This document shows, piece after piece, positions 9,518-18,144 of a stretch of 62,472 nucleotides of DNA. The position numbers and the translations under genes are program-made. The DNA comes from Dehalococcoidia bacterium (GTDB lineage Bacteria; Chloroflexota; Dehalococcoidia; Lucifugimonadales; UBA3495): positions 1 through 62,472 of the forward strand of contig JAJDTP010000013.1 in the NCBI GenBank assembly GCA_022827095.1. Reading direction: 5' to 3'. Positions within the stretch are counted from its first letter, which is position 1. Each line of letters starts with the position of its first letter. Under the pieces are notes generated by a model. The model had not been told where the DNA came from, made no database searches, and was given only the letters and a program-made list of their open reading frames with translations.

Positions 9518-10885
9518 TCAGGTCCGGAGCAGTTCCGCCAAGTTGCTGACCGGTTCTGCTTCATCCAACAGGTCCAGGCGGGAAAGGACTTCCGCCGTCG
9601 TCGCTTCGGACAGCGCCGTCGCGGCGCAGTCGTGGAACTTCTCGCGGACGTCTTCCATTGTCACGCCCCGGAGGGCCCCGCTGTTGGCGCGGTGCGCCTG
9701 CTGTCGTAGCGTGCTCCCGTCCTTCATCTGGACCTCAACCTGGTGGAAGCCTTCAGTCCAACTGGGCTGCCCCTCGTTGCCCGGGATGCGGCGCATGTCG
9801 ATGCGCGGGATCAGCGCCTGGGCTTCGGGACGCATCACCTGATCGTCCGTGAAGGACTGCAACCCGACCCGTTGGTCCAGCAAGGCCGCTGCCAGGCAAT
9901 ATTGCATGCTGAACTTTCCCTCCAAAGACGACACCGGGCGTGAGTGGATCAGTGACCGCGGCGGGTCGAAGTCCACCATCACGTCGATCCGGTCCACCGC
10001 CGCGGGGTCTATGGTGCCCTGGGACAGCAGGTCGAAGGTGGCGTCCAGGGCCAGGTGGGCGCTGCCGCAGCAGGGGTACTTCTTGATTTCGATACCAGAC
10101 TCCACCAGGTAGCATTTGTTTCCCAGGTTCTGCGCTACCTGCTGGCTGTCGAAACCCTGGCCGCCCGAGAAGGCCCGGATGAATCCGAACCGGCCTTCCA
10201 GAGCATCCTCGCTGGCGGTGAAGCCTTCCCGCACCAGCCTGGCCGCGACGACCCCGGCGCGGGCGGCGTCTCCGGCGTGGAACGGCTTGGTCATGGTGCC
10301 GAAGTTCTGTCGCAATCCCGACGCCTGGGAAGCCGCCAGGGAGACGGCCATGGCCGTCTGTTCCGGGCCCAGGCCCATGATTCTGCTGGCTGATGCCGCC
10401 GCACCTACCGCTCCCAGGGGACCCGTAGGGTGCCACCCGAGGTCATCGTAGTAAGCTTCACTCAGGGCCTCACCGACGGCGCACGCGACTTCGAAGCCCG
10501 ACATGTATCCGAGCAGCATGTCCTTGCCGGTGGCGCCGCACTCCTCGGCCACCGCAAGGGACGCCGGCAGCAACACTGCGGTGGGATGTGTCTTGGTGAT
10601 CTGGGTGATGTCGTCGTAGTCCAGGGCGTGAGCCATGGCGCCGTTGACGAGGGCGGCGTTGGCCGCGGAGGTCCGGAATCCCCGTCCAACGACGCTGGCG
10701 GTGGGGGAGGCGGCTTCGGCCGCAACGTAGCGGCATAGGATGTCCGACAGGGCTTCGCGGGAGCCGGCCAGCATACACGCCAGACAGTCCATGATCGCTC
10801 CCTTGGCCGCTTCGATAGCCTCGGGCGGGAAGTCCTCAATGTCGGTGGCGGTGACGTATTGCGCGATCCGCTGCGTAATGTTCAT
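9518..10885 (-). CDS. MmgE/PrpD family protein (2-methylcitrate dehydratase fold)
   Basis: 455 aa. Diagnostic segments are DCLACMLAGS near the N-terminus, NGAMAHALDYDD, the ALSAGF-like stretch (MAVSLAASQASGLRQNFGTM), KPFHAGDAARAGV and the middle KKYPCCGSAHLALDA. The fold includes 2-methylcitrate dehydratase and cis-aconitate decarboxylase; here no other methylcitrate-cycle gene is adjacent, so the substrate is open. The start is placed at 10885 because CCAGGAG lies nine bases upstream; the frame is open 24 codons further. A second paralogue lies at 15731-17086. Confidence 0.85.
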   Translation of the reverse strand: MNITQRIAQYVTATDIEDFPPEAIEAAKGAIMDCLACMLAGSREALSDILCRYVAAEAASPTASVVGRGFRTSAANAALVNGAMAHALDYDDITQITKTHPTAVLLPASLAVAEECGATGKDMLLGYMSGFEVACAVGEALSEAYYDDLGWHPTGPLGAVGAAASASRIMGLGPEQTAMAVSLAASQASGLRQNFGTMTKPFHAGDAARAGVVAARLVREGFTASEDALEGRFGFIRAFSGGQGFDSQQVAQNLGNKCYLVESGIEIKKYPCCGSAHLALDATFDLLSQGTIDPAAVDRIDVMVDFDPPRSLIHSRPVSSLEGKFSMQYCLAAALLDQRVGLQSFTDDQVMRPEAQALIPRIDMRRIPGNEGQPSWTEGFHQVEVQMKDGSTLRQQAHRANSGALRGVTMEDVREKFHDCAATALSEATTAEVLSRLDLLDEAEPVSNLAELLRT

Positions 10886-11015
10886 GGAGTCACTCCTGGC
10901 ACGCGTGGCTTGCTGCCTGGTTATGGTGCGCCTGATGATAACGCGAATGTATGCCATTTTGGTGCGGTGTCAAGTGTCCGGGTGGCGCGCACGTGGACGA
11001 GGTTTGTCGGGAACA

Positions 11016-11106
11016 GTCATTGCGAGCGCAGCGCGGCAATCTCGTCAAGGCAACGGACGCCGCCGCGGGAACCAGATCGCCACGTCGCTGAGCTCCTCGC
11101 GATGAC
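11016..11106. repeat. Dispersed GTCATTGCGAG...CTCGCGATGAC hairpin repeat
   Basis: An imperfect inverted repeat whose arms read GTCATTGCGAGCGCAGCG and, reversed, GTCATCGCGAGGAGCTCAGC. Relatives form the core of the 136-bp elements at 27986 and 35574 and stand alone at 38047. Repeats of this type are widespread in Dehalococcoidia-like genomes. No coding function. Confidence 0.75.
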
Positions 11107-11250
11107 AAACCGGTTACGCGTGAGGCCGGTGGCGGGCTGCTGAGACGCCGGCGGGGTTGCTGGCGAGTCATTCCGTCTGATGTCGGACCCCGTGCTATCA
11201 TGGGCCGCGCATTGACTACGATCTGCCGGACACGAAGGAGGGCATGGCAA

Positions 11251-12051
11251 ATGGCGACAGGCACCCAGACATGGACCGAAGAGTTCGCGGAGGTAGCTGG
11301 CACCAAGCTCCAGTTGGTCAGGGGCGGCTCAGGTGAGCCTCTGGTGATCCTGCATGACGAAATGGGCCACCATGGGCAGGTGCGCTACCAGAACGAACTG
11401 GCCGGGGACTTTGCCGTCCAAATACCCTCCCATCCTGGATTCGGCGCCACTGAAGGCCAGGAATGGATCATGAACATGCGGGACATGGCCGGCTGGTACC
11501 TGGAAGCCCTGGATGACCTGAATCTTGGGCCCGTGAACCTGATGGGGTTTTCGTTGGGGGGATGGCTGGCCGCGGAAATGGCGTCGATGTCGCCCGACAT
11601 GGTCCGCAAACTGGTGCTGGTGGCGCCGGCCGGAATTCGCCCGCCCGCCGGAGAGATCTTCGACATGTTCCTGGTAGTGCCGAGAGACTACATCGTCGCC
11701 GGATTCCTTGATCCCGAGGCGACCCCCGAGTTCGGCGAGGTCTGCCCGGAGGAACCCTCGGCTGAGTTGAACGAAGCCTGGGCCGTGGCGCGGGAGGAAG
11801 CGTGTCGCCTCAGCTGGCGACCATACATGCACAATCTGGCCATGCCCCACCTGGTCCGCCGGCTCAAGCGAGTGCCCACCCAGATCATCTGGGGACGCGA
11901 AGACAACATCGTCCCCGTGTCCGCCGGTCAGGTGTACCACGACTCTATCCCCGGATCTCGGCTCGACATCCTGGACGGCTGCGGCCATCGCCCTGAGCTG
12001 GAGAAGACCGACGAATTCCTGAGCCTGGTCAAGGGTTTCCTGGCGAATTAG
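11251..12051 (+). CDS. Alpha/beta hydrolase
   Basis: 266 aa. The nucleophile elbow is GFSLGG (Ser at about residue 104), the acid lies in IIWGREDNIVP and the catalytic His in LDGCGHRPELE. The HGxP-type oxyanion segment is replaced by LHDEMGHHG. AAGGAGG ten bases upstream fixes the ATG at 11251. It precedes a flavin-dependent oxidoreductase by 56 bases in the same direction; together they could oxidise and hydrolyse a common substrate. Which ester or C-C bond it cleaves is unknown. Confidence 0.85.
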   Translation: MATGTQTWTEEFAEVAGTKLQLVRGGSGEPLVILHDEMGHHGQVRYQNELAGDFAVQIPSHPGFGATEGQEWIMNMRDMAGWYLEALDDLNLGPVNLMGFSLGGWLAAEMASMSPDMVRKLVLVAPAGIRPPAGEIFDMFLVVPRDYIVAGFLDPEATPEFGEVCPEEPSAELNEAWAVAREEACRLSWRPYMHNLAMPHLVRRLKRVPTQIIWGREDNIVPVSAGQVYHDSIPGSRLDILDGCGHRPELEKTDEFLSLVKGFLAN

Positions 12052-12107
12052 CGATAGCCTCGCTATGGTAAAATCCGGCCGTACCCGGAAGCGCAAGGAG
12101 AAGCGAC

Positions 12108-13397
12108 ATGTTTATCGGATACTTTACGGAAAGGCCGTACCAGGACCCCAAATCCGGGTACTTTGGCGCCACCGGCAAGTCCATCATGGACCTGAACGTG
12201 AGCAACGAGATCTACGATGCCGAACTGGGCGCCGGTCTCTACAACCGCTATTTGGACGAGAAGATCTACGCCGAGGAGATGGGCTTCGACGGCCTGATGC
12301 TCAACGAGCACCACAGCACGCCCTTCTGCATGGGCGGCGCGATGAACGTTGAGGCATCCATTCTGGCCCGCATCACCAACCGGGCCAAGATCGTCCTCCT
12401 GGGCAACATCCTGCCCCTCTGGGACGACCCCCTCTGGCTGGTGGAACAGCTGGCCATGATCGACATGATCTCCCACGGACGGCTGGTATCCGGCTGGGTG
12501 CGCGGCACCGGGCGCGAGAGCGTGGCGCACAACATTGAGCCCCACTACAACTGGGAGCGGTTCAAGGAAGCCCACGAGCTCATCGTCAAGGCGTGGACGA
12601 CCCCCGGCCCCTTCCGCTGGGAGGGCAAGCACTTCCACTTCCGCCACGTTAATCCGTGGGTGCGCCCCTACCAGAAGCCGCACCCGCCCATCTGGCTGCC
12701 GGGCGTGGTCTCTCGGGACTCCCTGGTGTGGGCTGCCGAGCAGCGCATCCCTTACATCATGCTGGCCACCGAGATGGAACCCACCAAGCAGGCGTTCCAG
12801 ATCTATCACGACACGGCCGCAGAGCTGGGCTACGAATCCGGCCCGCAGAACATCGGTTACCTGTGGAAAGTCCACGTCGACGAGACTGAGGAACTGGCGG
12901 AGCAGACCGGACGCAAATACGTCCAGGGTCCGAGCAACCCCTTCCTGGCCGGCAACGAGGGAACCACCAACCAGGCCCTGCTGCATCTCCCCGGCCTGAC
13001 CTCCCGCCGGCGCGTCCTGCCCACCACTGAGGTCGCCACCGCCGCCCGCGGCGGCAGCGCCGGCCCTGGCGGCGTTCTCTCCCGTCCCTACGAGCAGCAG
13101 GTCAACGACTACACCATCATCTCCGGCACGCCGGACAGCGTGATCCCGAAGATCCGTCATGTGCTGGAGACCATCCGCCCCGGCAGCATCTTCTTCTGGG
13201 ACGGCGACGGCGCCATGACCCACGACGACGCCATGCGCAGCCTGCGTCTCATGGGCCAGGAGGTCCTCCCCGCTGTCCGCGAGATGGCCAAGGAGCTCGA
13301 TCTCCCTGGTCCCTTCGAGGTTGACCCCGCCACCAATCAACCTTACGAGGCACAGACGTACTCAGCGCAGCCCGTCGAGGTCACCGCAGACGATTAG
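12108..13397 (+). CDS. Luciferase-like (LLM class) flavin-dependent oxidoreductase
   Basis: 429 aa, somewhat longer than the usual 330-400. The TIM-barrel family signature is clear: YAEEMGFDGLMLNEHH, ASILARITNRAKIVLLGNILPLWDDPLWLVEQLAMIDMIS-HGRLVSGWVRGTGRE (phosphate-binding region), ERFKEAHELIVKAW, PYQKPHPPIWLPG. Such enzymes use reduced FMN and O2 for monooxygenation. AAGGAG precedes the ATG. An insertion near residues 290-325 (SRRRVLPTTEVATAARGG) is unusual for the family. A hairpin follows the gene. Confidence 0.9.
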   Translation: MFIGYFTERPYQDPKSGYFGATGKSIMDLNVSNEIYDAELGAGLYNRYLDEKIYAEEMGFDGLMLNEHHSTPFCMGGAMNVEASILARITNRAKIVLLGNILPLWDDPLWLVEQLAMIDMISHGRLVSGWVRGTGRESVAHNIEPHYNWERFKEAHELIVKAWTTPGPFRWEGKHFHFRHVNPWVRPYQKPHPPIWLPGVVSRDSLVWAAEQRIPYIMLATEMEPTKQAFQIYHDTAAELGYESGPQNIGYLWKVHVDETEELAEQTGRKYVQGPSNPFLAGNEGTTNQALLHLPGLTSRRRVLPTTEVATAARGGSAGPGGVLSRPYEQQVNDYTIISGTPDSVIPKIRHVLETIRPGSIFFWDGDGAMTHDDAMRSLRLMGQEVLPAVREMAKELDLPGPFEVDPATNQPYEAQTYSAQPVEVTADD

Positions 13398-13423
13398 GAC
13401 GAAGCCATACCCTTTGCATACGC

Positions 13424-13446
13424 GCCTCTCCCAAACCGGGGGAGGC
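13424..13446 (+). terminator. Hairpin after the flavoenzyme gene
   Basis: GCCTCTCCC and GGGGGAGGC form a 9-bp stem (one G-T pair) around AAACC, followed by CGTTTGTTAT, a weak T-rich tail. It sits 27 bases after the stop of the flavin-dependent oxidoreductase. Probable Rho-independent terminator. Confidence 0.5.
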
Positions 13447-13498
13447 CGTTTGTTATAACCCGCCCGCATCTCGTTCAAACCGCACAAGGAGCGCAACC

Positions 13499-14515
13499 AT
13501 GCCTTACGGAGACAATGACTGGCTGGCCCTCACCGCCGAAGCATCCCTCGAGCCGGACCTGCCCATCTGCGACGCCCACCACCACTTCTGGGACTTTCGC
13601 ATGGACCGCGTCCCCTATCATCGCTACCTGCTGGACGAGCTGGCTGCGGACGTAAACAGCGGTCACAACATCCGCTCCACCGTGTTTCTCGAAGCGCGGT
13701 CCATGTATCGCCCCGACGGGCCCGAAGAACTGCGGCCGGTGGGCGAGGTCGAATTCGTTCAGGGCATAGCGGCCGCCAGCGCCACCGGCCTCTACGGCCC
13801 GACCAAGGCCGCCGCTGCCATCATCGGCGCCGCGGACCTCGCCCTGGGAGACGACGTGGCTCGCGTCCTGGACGCCCTCCAGGCGGCCAGCCCCAACCGC
13901 TTTCGCGGCATCCGGTACAACACCGGGTGGGATCCGCATCCCGAACTGGAAAGCCGTTCAACCGAGCACAAGCTCGCCGACCCGCAGGTGCGCGCCGGAG
14001 CCAAGGTGCTGTCTGACCGTGGTCTGGTATACGAGAACGTGGTGTTCTTCCCGCAGCTTTCGGACCTGGTGGACTTCGCCAACGCCCTCTCCGACCTGAC
14101 CATCGTGTCCAACCACATCGGCGGACTGATCCGTATCGGCCCCTACGGCAATCGGGACGACGAGGTGATGCCGGCCTGGCGCGAGGGCGTGGCCGCGTTG
14201 GCCCAATGCCCCAACGTGGTGATGAAGCTCGGCGGCGTGGGTCAGCCGCGCTATGGTTTCGACTGGCACACGCGGGCCACGCCCATCGGATCAGAACAGC
14301 TTGCTGAGGAAATGGGACCGCTGATCACCTACTGCATCGACCAGTTCGGGCCCAACCGCTGCCTGTTCGAGAGCAACTTCCCGCCGGACAAGGTGTCCTT
14401 CTCCTACAACGTCATGTACAACGCGTTCAAGCGCATGACCGCCGGCTACTCGGCCAGCGAGCGCGCCGCCATGTTCCACGACAACGCGGCCCGGATCTAC
14501 AGCATCGACGGGTAG
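13499..14515 (+). CDS. Amidohydrolase family TIM-barrel hydrolase
   Basis: 338 aa. ICDAHHHFWDF near residue 24 is the metal-binding HxH of the amidohydrolase_2 family (2-pyrone-4,6-dicarboxylate hydrolase, gamma-resorcylate-type decarboxylases). FRGIRYN, a conserved His in SNHIGG and CLFESNFPPDK near the C-terminus match the predicted metal-dependent hydrolase (COG3618) branch. ACAAGGAG precedes the ATG. The substrate is probably a lactone or cyclic carboxylate; this cannot be read from sequence. Confidence 0.85.
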   Translation: MPYGDNDWLALTAEASLEPDLPICDAHHHFWDFRMDRVPYHRYLLDELAADVNSGHNIRSTVFLEARSMYRPDGPEELRPVGEVEFVQGIAAASATGLYGPTKAAAAIIGAADLALGDDVARVLDALQAASPNRFRGIRYNTGWDPHPELESRSTEHKLADPQVRAGAKVLSDRGLVYENVVFFPQLSDLVDFANALSDLTIVSNHIGGLIRIGPYGNRDDEVMPAWREGVAALAQCPNVVMKLGGVGQPRYGFDWHTRATPIGSEQLAEEMGPLITYCIDQFGPNRCLFESNFPPDKVSFSYNVMYNAFKRMTAGYSASERAAMFHDNAARIYSIDG

Positions 14516-14607
14516 CCACGCCAAACAGCAGATAGAGCTTGGCGAATTAACTGGCAATCCATCGCAAGTTGCACATACTTCGTCAACACGAGCGTGCCAT
14601 CAGATGC

Positions 14608-15129
14608 CTAACACGCGCTGTCGCCTGAAACGCCTTGTTCCGGTATTTCTCGCTCTGCTAAATCCACGCCCGATTCTGACAATTCCCAGACCCCCCGCGG
14701 AGAATCTGATTTGAACAGGCCTTCATCGACCATCTTCTTGCGTTCCCAAGAGGCAGCGTTCCACCATCTTTCCTGGCTGGATCCAACTATCTTGTAATCG
14801 CCATCGGAGAAACGATCAGAAAATCTTTCGAGTAACGCCGTGCGCACCTGGTTGGTGGTTGCCTTTCCACCCATTTCGTACAGTGCAACGAGAAGAGGGA
14901 CCCTAAACTCTTTTTGCGACATGGACCCCGCAGGTTGAACGGCAGGTGAAACGACCTGCAGTTGACTACCATTAGTAGCCTCTGGTCGCTTCACAGCGTG
15001 CACGTTTCGATTCTGCTCAGCTGCATCAAGAACCTTAGATAGCGCTGTGTCTACCGTGTCTTCCAAAGGCTCAGCCCAAGCTTTCAGCCGACGAAAGTTC
15101 GGGGTTGATATTTTCACTTCCGGCGCCAT
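14608..15129 (-). CDS. SeqA-N-like segment fused to Mrr-N-type winged helix
   Basis: 173 aa. Residues 5-35 (VKISTPNFRRLKAWAEPLED-TVDTALSKVLDAAE) resemble the oligomerising N-terminus of SeqA, and residues 70-155 (MSQKEFRVPLLVALYEMGG, then WWNAASWERKKMVDEGL and GVWELSESG) are the winged-helix domain found at the N-terminus of Mrr restriction proteins. The nuclease domain is missing. Predicted DNA-binding protein without catalytic part, either an orphan regulator or a restriction-system relic that kept its DNA-reading part. It shares its first segment with the small protein upstream at 15308. Confidence 0.65.
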   Translation of the reverse strand: MAPEVKISTPNFRRLKAWAEPLEDTVDTALSKVLDAAEQNRNVHAVKRPEATNGSQLQVVSPAVQPAGSMSQKEFRVPLLVALYEMGGKATTNQVRTALLERFSDRFSDGDYKIVGSSQERWWNAASWERKKMVDEGLFKSDSPRGVWELSESGVDLAEREIPEQGVSGDSAC

Positions 15130-15307
15130 TTCCGTATCTCCTGTTTGACCTCATCATTACTTCCGGGCACCACCACTGAATGAGCTCGGCCGTCGTGAAT
15201 TTGCCGTGGCGACGAATCCTTTAGCCAACTCGCTTGAATTGAGGCTGGGCGTGAATCAACCTCCCCCTCGCGCGGTCATCGCCAAACCGGCGCACCGAGG
15301 ATGAAGT
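15130..15307. other. Intergenic between the paired small proteins
   Basis: No gene or clear hairpin. Short gap between two leftward genes sharing an N-terminal domain. Confidence 0.3.
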
Positions 15308-15490
15308 TTAGCAACCTGTGAGATTTGTCGGAGTCGGCGTTCTGAAGGTCGACGGTTGCGTGCCATTTTGTTCGTTTTTCGCAGCCATCGCGAGCACTTT
15401 TTTCAAAACTGAGTCAGGAGTATCGACCAAGGGAGTCGCCCATGCTTGAAGCTGCTGAAACGTTGCCGGGGAGATTTCGATGGAAGGCAT
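15308..15490 (-). CDS. 60-aa SeqA-N-like small protein
   Basis: The frame is open for 140 codons, but GGAGGTGAATATA before the ATG at 15490 gives a 60-aa protein beginning MPSIEISPATFQQLQAWATP. That segment aligns with the N-terminus of the winged-helix protein at 14608 (VKISTPNFRRLKAWAEP) and with the SeqA pattern IEVDDELYxYIAxxT...SDILRRxL. It consists of little else, so it may be an oligomerising or inhibitory partner. A perfect 14-bp palindrome lies 61 bases upstream and may be its operator. Confidence 0.6.
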   Translation of the reverse strand: MPSIEISPATFQQLQAWATPLVDTPDSVLKKVLAMAAKNEQNGTQPSTFRTPTPTNLTGC

Positions 15491-15550
15491 TATATTCACC
15501 TCCGTGGGCGTATCGGACCATCGGCTGCAATTGAAGGCAATCGCATGTAT

Positions 15551-15564
15551 GTATGGTACCATAC
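15551..15564. promoter_or_regulatory. 14-bp perfect palindrome, possible operator
   Basis: GTATGGTACCATAC is self-complementary and is flanked by further partial symmetry (GTATGTATGG / CCGTGCC). It stands 61 bases before the start of the 60-aa SeqA-N-like protein, where a promoter is expected. A ribbon-helix-helix-like protein controlling itself would use such a site; this is inference. Confidence 0.4.
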
Positions 15565-15730
15565 CGTGCCGTATTAATCGACTGTCATGCAGAACCGGCT
15601 CTGGAGGCTTTAATACCGTCAGCCTGGACGCGCGTTTGATGTTCAATGCTATGTATGGATGGGGTATTGCCGCGAGTTTGTCGAATGCGATCCCACCTCG
15701 TCGGAGATTCGCGGCAAACCACAGCACCAA

Positions 15731-17086
15731 TTACCCGCCCAACACGAGCGAAGTGAGAGCATGGATATCCTGCAATTCGTCCAGCCGGGACGCCATTTCA
15801 ACAACCTGCTGCACCTTGCCTGCGCCAAGGGAGTCCCGCGACAACAGGTCGAACTTGCCCAGCAGTTCCTCTCGGCCGGCGGGGTTGGAGAAGTCGCCGC
15901 GCTGTGACGTGACCTCCGCGCGCCGGAGACGGCCGTCGGCGAGTTGCACGGCGACCCGTGCTGCCGGGTAGTCGTACCGGCGCAGGTTCATCTCGGGGTC
16001 GGATTCGAGCGAAACCCGCTCGGCCAGCGCGCGGATTTCGGAGTTGTCCAGCCGTTCCGGCAGGAATGCCGTGACATCGGTCCGTCCGTAGCAGATCGCG
16101 GCGGCTACTGCATAGGGGATTGAAAACTTGGCGGCCAGCATGTTCTCCGGATGCGGGTCGGCCATGATGCCGGCGATGGGGGGCGCGGTGACCGCAATGC
16201 TTTTTACGTCCGCGGCGTCGAACGGCTCCTCGCGCAGCAGATCCTGCACGGCATCCAGCACCGGGTGGTTGTACAGGCAGCAAGCGTGCAGCTTGAAATA
16301 GTTCTGCTGTATGCGCAGGTTGCCGCCAGTCCCGAGGCCATCGGTCACCGCATCCGGGTCAAAGCCGTCACCCAGGAATGTGCGGTAGAGGTCCGCCGGC
16401 CCGTCGGCGATGGCAGTGTACCCGCACTGGCTCAGATGCGCGGCCATGATGCCCTGGAATCCGGACCGGCCGGGGTACAGGTTGCGCACGGTGGCCCCTT
16501 CGATGCAGGGCGTCCACGTGTTGGCTGGACTCATGGACATGGCCAAGTTCATCGCCGTCCGCGTTTGCGCCGCGTCGAAGCCCATCAGCCGCGCCGCAGC
16601 AGCTGCGGTGCCGATGGTTCCCCAGGTGCCGTGGGAGTGCACCTCCGCCTTGACCGTGGTCGCGGCGCCGATGCGAGAGATCACCTCATAGCCAACGATG
16701 ATGCTCGCCAGCACGTCGCCGCCGCTGCGTCCCAAGTCCTCGCCGACGGCTATCGCCCCGGGCGTGACGTGGATGGACGGGTGCCCACCGCCCAGGCGGT
16801 TGCCCTCGTCCATCTCCAGCGACACGCCGGCGGTGGCGTTGACCATCGTGGCCCAGACCGGTTGCACCCGATGGCCATGGCCCAGGACGCTCGCCCTGCC
16901 GGGTCCGCTCATGGTCGCGACGAGCCCGGCGAAGTTGGCGTTTTCGGACAGGCGGCTGCCGGCCAGGATCGCGCCGATGGTGTCCAGCGCCACGTCCCTG
17001 GCGGCGGCGATTGCGGTCGGATGCAAATCCTCCCAGCGCGTTTCCGCAACGAACTCGGCTAGAACATCGAGGTAGTCCTGGGCCAT
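15731..17086 (-). CDS. Second MmgE/PrpD family protein
   Basis: 451 aa. Characteristic segments: VALDTIGAILAGS, MVNATAGVSLEMDEGNRLGGGHPS, MGFDAAQTRTAMNLAMSMS, LYPGRSGFQGIMAAHL and NYFKLHACCLYNHPVLDA. The pattern HPS-IHVTPGA is that of the cis-aconitate-decarboxylase/methylcitrate-dehydratase fold. The start at 17086 lies eight bases after the stop of the upstream dehalogenase-like gene, so the two form an operon; the frame could otherwise extend 57 codons back into that gene. It differs clearly from the paralogue at 9518. Confidence 0.85.
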   Translation of the reverse strand: MAQDYLDVLAEFVAETRWEDLHPTAIAAARDVALDTIGAILAGSRLSENANFAGLVATMSGPGRASVLGHGHRVQPVWATMVNATAGVSLEMDEGNRLGGGHPSIHVTPGAIAVGEDLGRSGGDVLASIIVGYEVISRIGAATTVKAEVHSHGTWGTIGTAAAAARLMGFDAAQTRTAMNLAMSMSPANTWTPCIEGATVRNLYPGRSGFQGIMAAHLSQCGYTAIADGPADLYRTFLGDGFDPDAVTDGLGTGGNLRIQQNYFKLHACCLYNHPVLDAVQDLLREEPFDAADVKSIAVTAPPIAGIMADPHPENMLAAKFSIPYAVAAAICYGRTDVTAFLPERLDNSEIRALAERVSLESDPEMNLRRYDYPAARVAVQLADGRLRRAEVTSQRGDFSNPAGREELLGKFDLLSRDSLGAGKVQQVVEMASRLDELQDIHALTSLVLGG

Positions 17087-17094
17087 GATTGCAC

Positions 17095-17973
17095 CTACCG
17101 GGTGAAAAATTCGTGGAGCAGACGGTACGCGTCGTCGGGCAGTTCCTCGGCGATGTAGTGCCCGCAGGGCAGGGACTGGCCCTCCACGTTGTTGGAATAA
17201 TTGCGCCACACCGCGAGAACGTCCTGGGTGCGGCCCACGAAACCCCGGTCGCTCCACAGGGCCAGGTGGGGGCAGTTCACCTTGTTATCGAAGTCGGCCT
17301 CGTCGTGCTCCAGGTCGATGCTGGCACCGGCGCGATAATCCTCGCACGCCCCGTGGATCGCGTCGGGGTTGCTGAAGCAGCGGACGTATTCCTCTACCGC
17401 CTCGGACGGGAAAACCTCTTCGGCGTTGCGCTCGCGCATGAACCGAGAGCGTATGTAGTAGTCGGGATCCGCGCCGATGACCCTTTCCGGAAAGTCGTAG
17501 GGCTGGATCAGGAAGAACCAGTGGTGGGTATTGGTCGCCATCTCCTTGTCCACGATGCTGAACATGTGGCGCGTGGGCACGATGTCCAGCGTCGCCAGCC
17601 GCAGCACCCGTTGGGGGTGGTCTTTGGTCAACCGGTGGGCGACGCGGGCGCCCCGGTCGTGACTCCCCAGGAAGAACGTGTCAAACCCCAGGTGGCTCAT
17701 CGCATCCACCAGGTCCTGCGCCTGCGCCCGCTTGCAGTGGTTGAAGTGGTCGGGGCTGCCCTGGGGCTTGCCGCTGTCGCCGTAGCCGCGCAGGTCAGCG
17801 GCGACAACGGTGAAGTCCTCCGCCAGCCTCGGCGCGATCTTGTGCCACATGGTGTGCGTCTGCGGGTAGCCGTGCAGCAACAGCAGCGGAGGGCCACTGC
17901 CTACCTTCACCAGATTCACCTGCTCGCCGATGGTATCGACCAGCATGCGTTCAAATCCCTCGAACAAAGCCAT
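17095..17973 (-). CDS. Haloacetate (fluoroacetate) dehalogenase-type hydrolase
   Basis: 292 aa alpha/beta hydrolase. Residues that define fluoroacetate dehalogenase are all present with matching spacing: nucleophile D106 with R107 and R110 (GSHDRGARVAHR), D130 (TLDIVPT), the halide pocket H151-W152 (THHWFFL) and Y213 (EDYRAG), and catalytic H272 (CGHYIAEELP). The oxyanion segment is LLLHGYPQTHTMWH. The enzyme would release halide and glycolate from haloacetates. AAGGAG upstream fixes the ATG at 17973. The specific substrate, and whether it is fluorinated, is inference; some relatives act on esters or epoxides. Confidence 0.8.
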   Translation of the reverse strand: MALFEGFERMLVDTIGEQVNLVKVGSGPPLLLLHGYPQTHTMWHKIAPRLAEDFTVVAADLRGYGDSGKPQGSPDHFNHCKRAQAQDLVDAMSHLGFDTFFLGSHDRGARVAHRLTKDHPQRVLRLATLDIVPTRHMFSIVDKEMATNTHHWFFLIQPYDFPERVIGADPDYYIRSRFMRERNAEEVFPSEAVEEYVRCFSNPDAIHGACEDYRAGASIDLEHDEADFDNKVNCPHLALWSDRGFVGRTQDVLAVWRNYSNNVEGQSLPCGHYIAEELPDDAYRLLHEFFTR

Positions 17974-18144
17974 CTTCCACTCCTTGGCATTTCTCAACCG
18001 GATGCGAACTGTGCGTCCGCAGGTTGCTACATAATGCGTCGGCGCGCGGATGATGTAAATACTTTGCGCCCCGCCCTTTGACACCATAATCACGCCCGTG
18101 TAACGTAGGCTGGAAACCGCCGGATTGACTTATTGAGAGCACAG

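Noticed and set aside
9239-9709. 156-codon rightward frame
   Set aside because: Runs through the 34-bp repeat and opposite the end of the first MmgE/PrpD gene; no motif.
12063-13340. 425-codon leftward open frame
   Set aside because: Antisense to the luciferase-like gene; high GC keeps the opposite frame open. Its repetitive Gly/Ala/Val/His composition lacks any motif.
16151-17062. 303-codon rightward open frame
   Set aside because: Opposite the second MmgE/PrpD gene; His/Arg/Gly-rich composition typical of a shadow frame.
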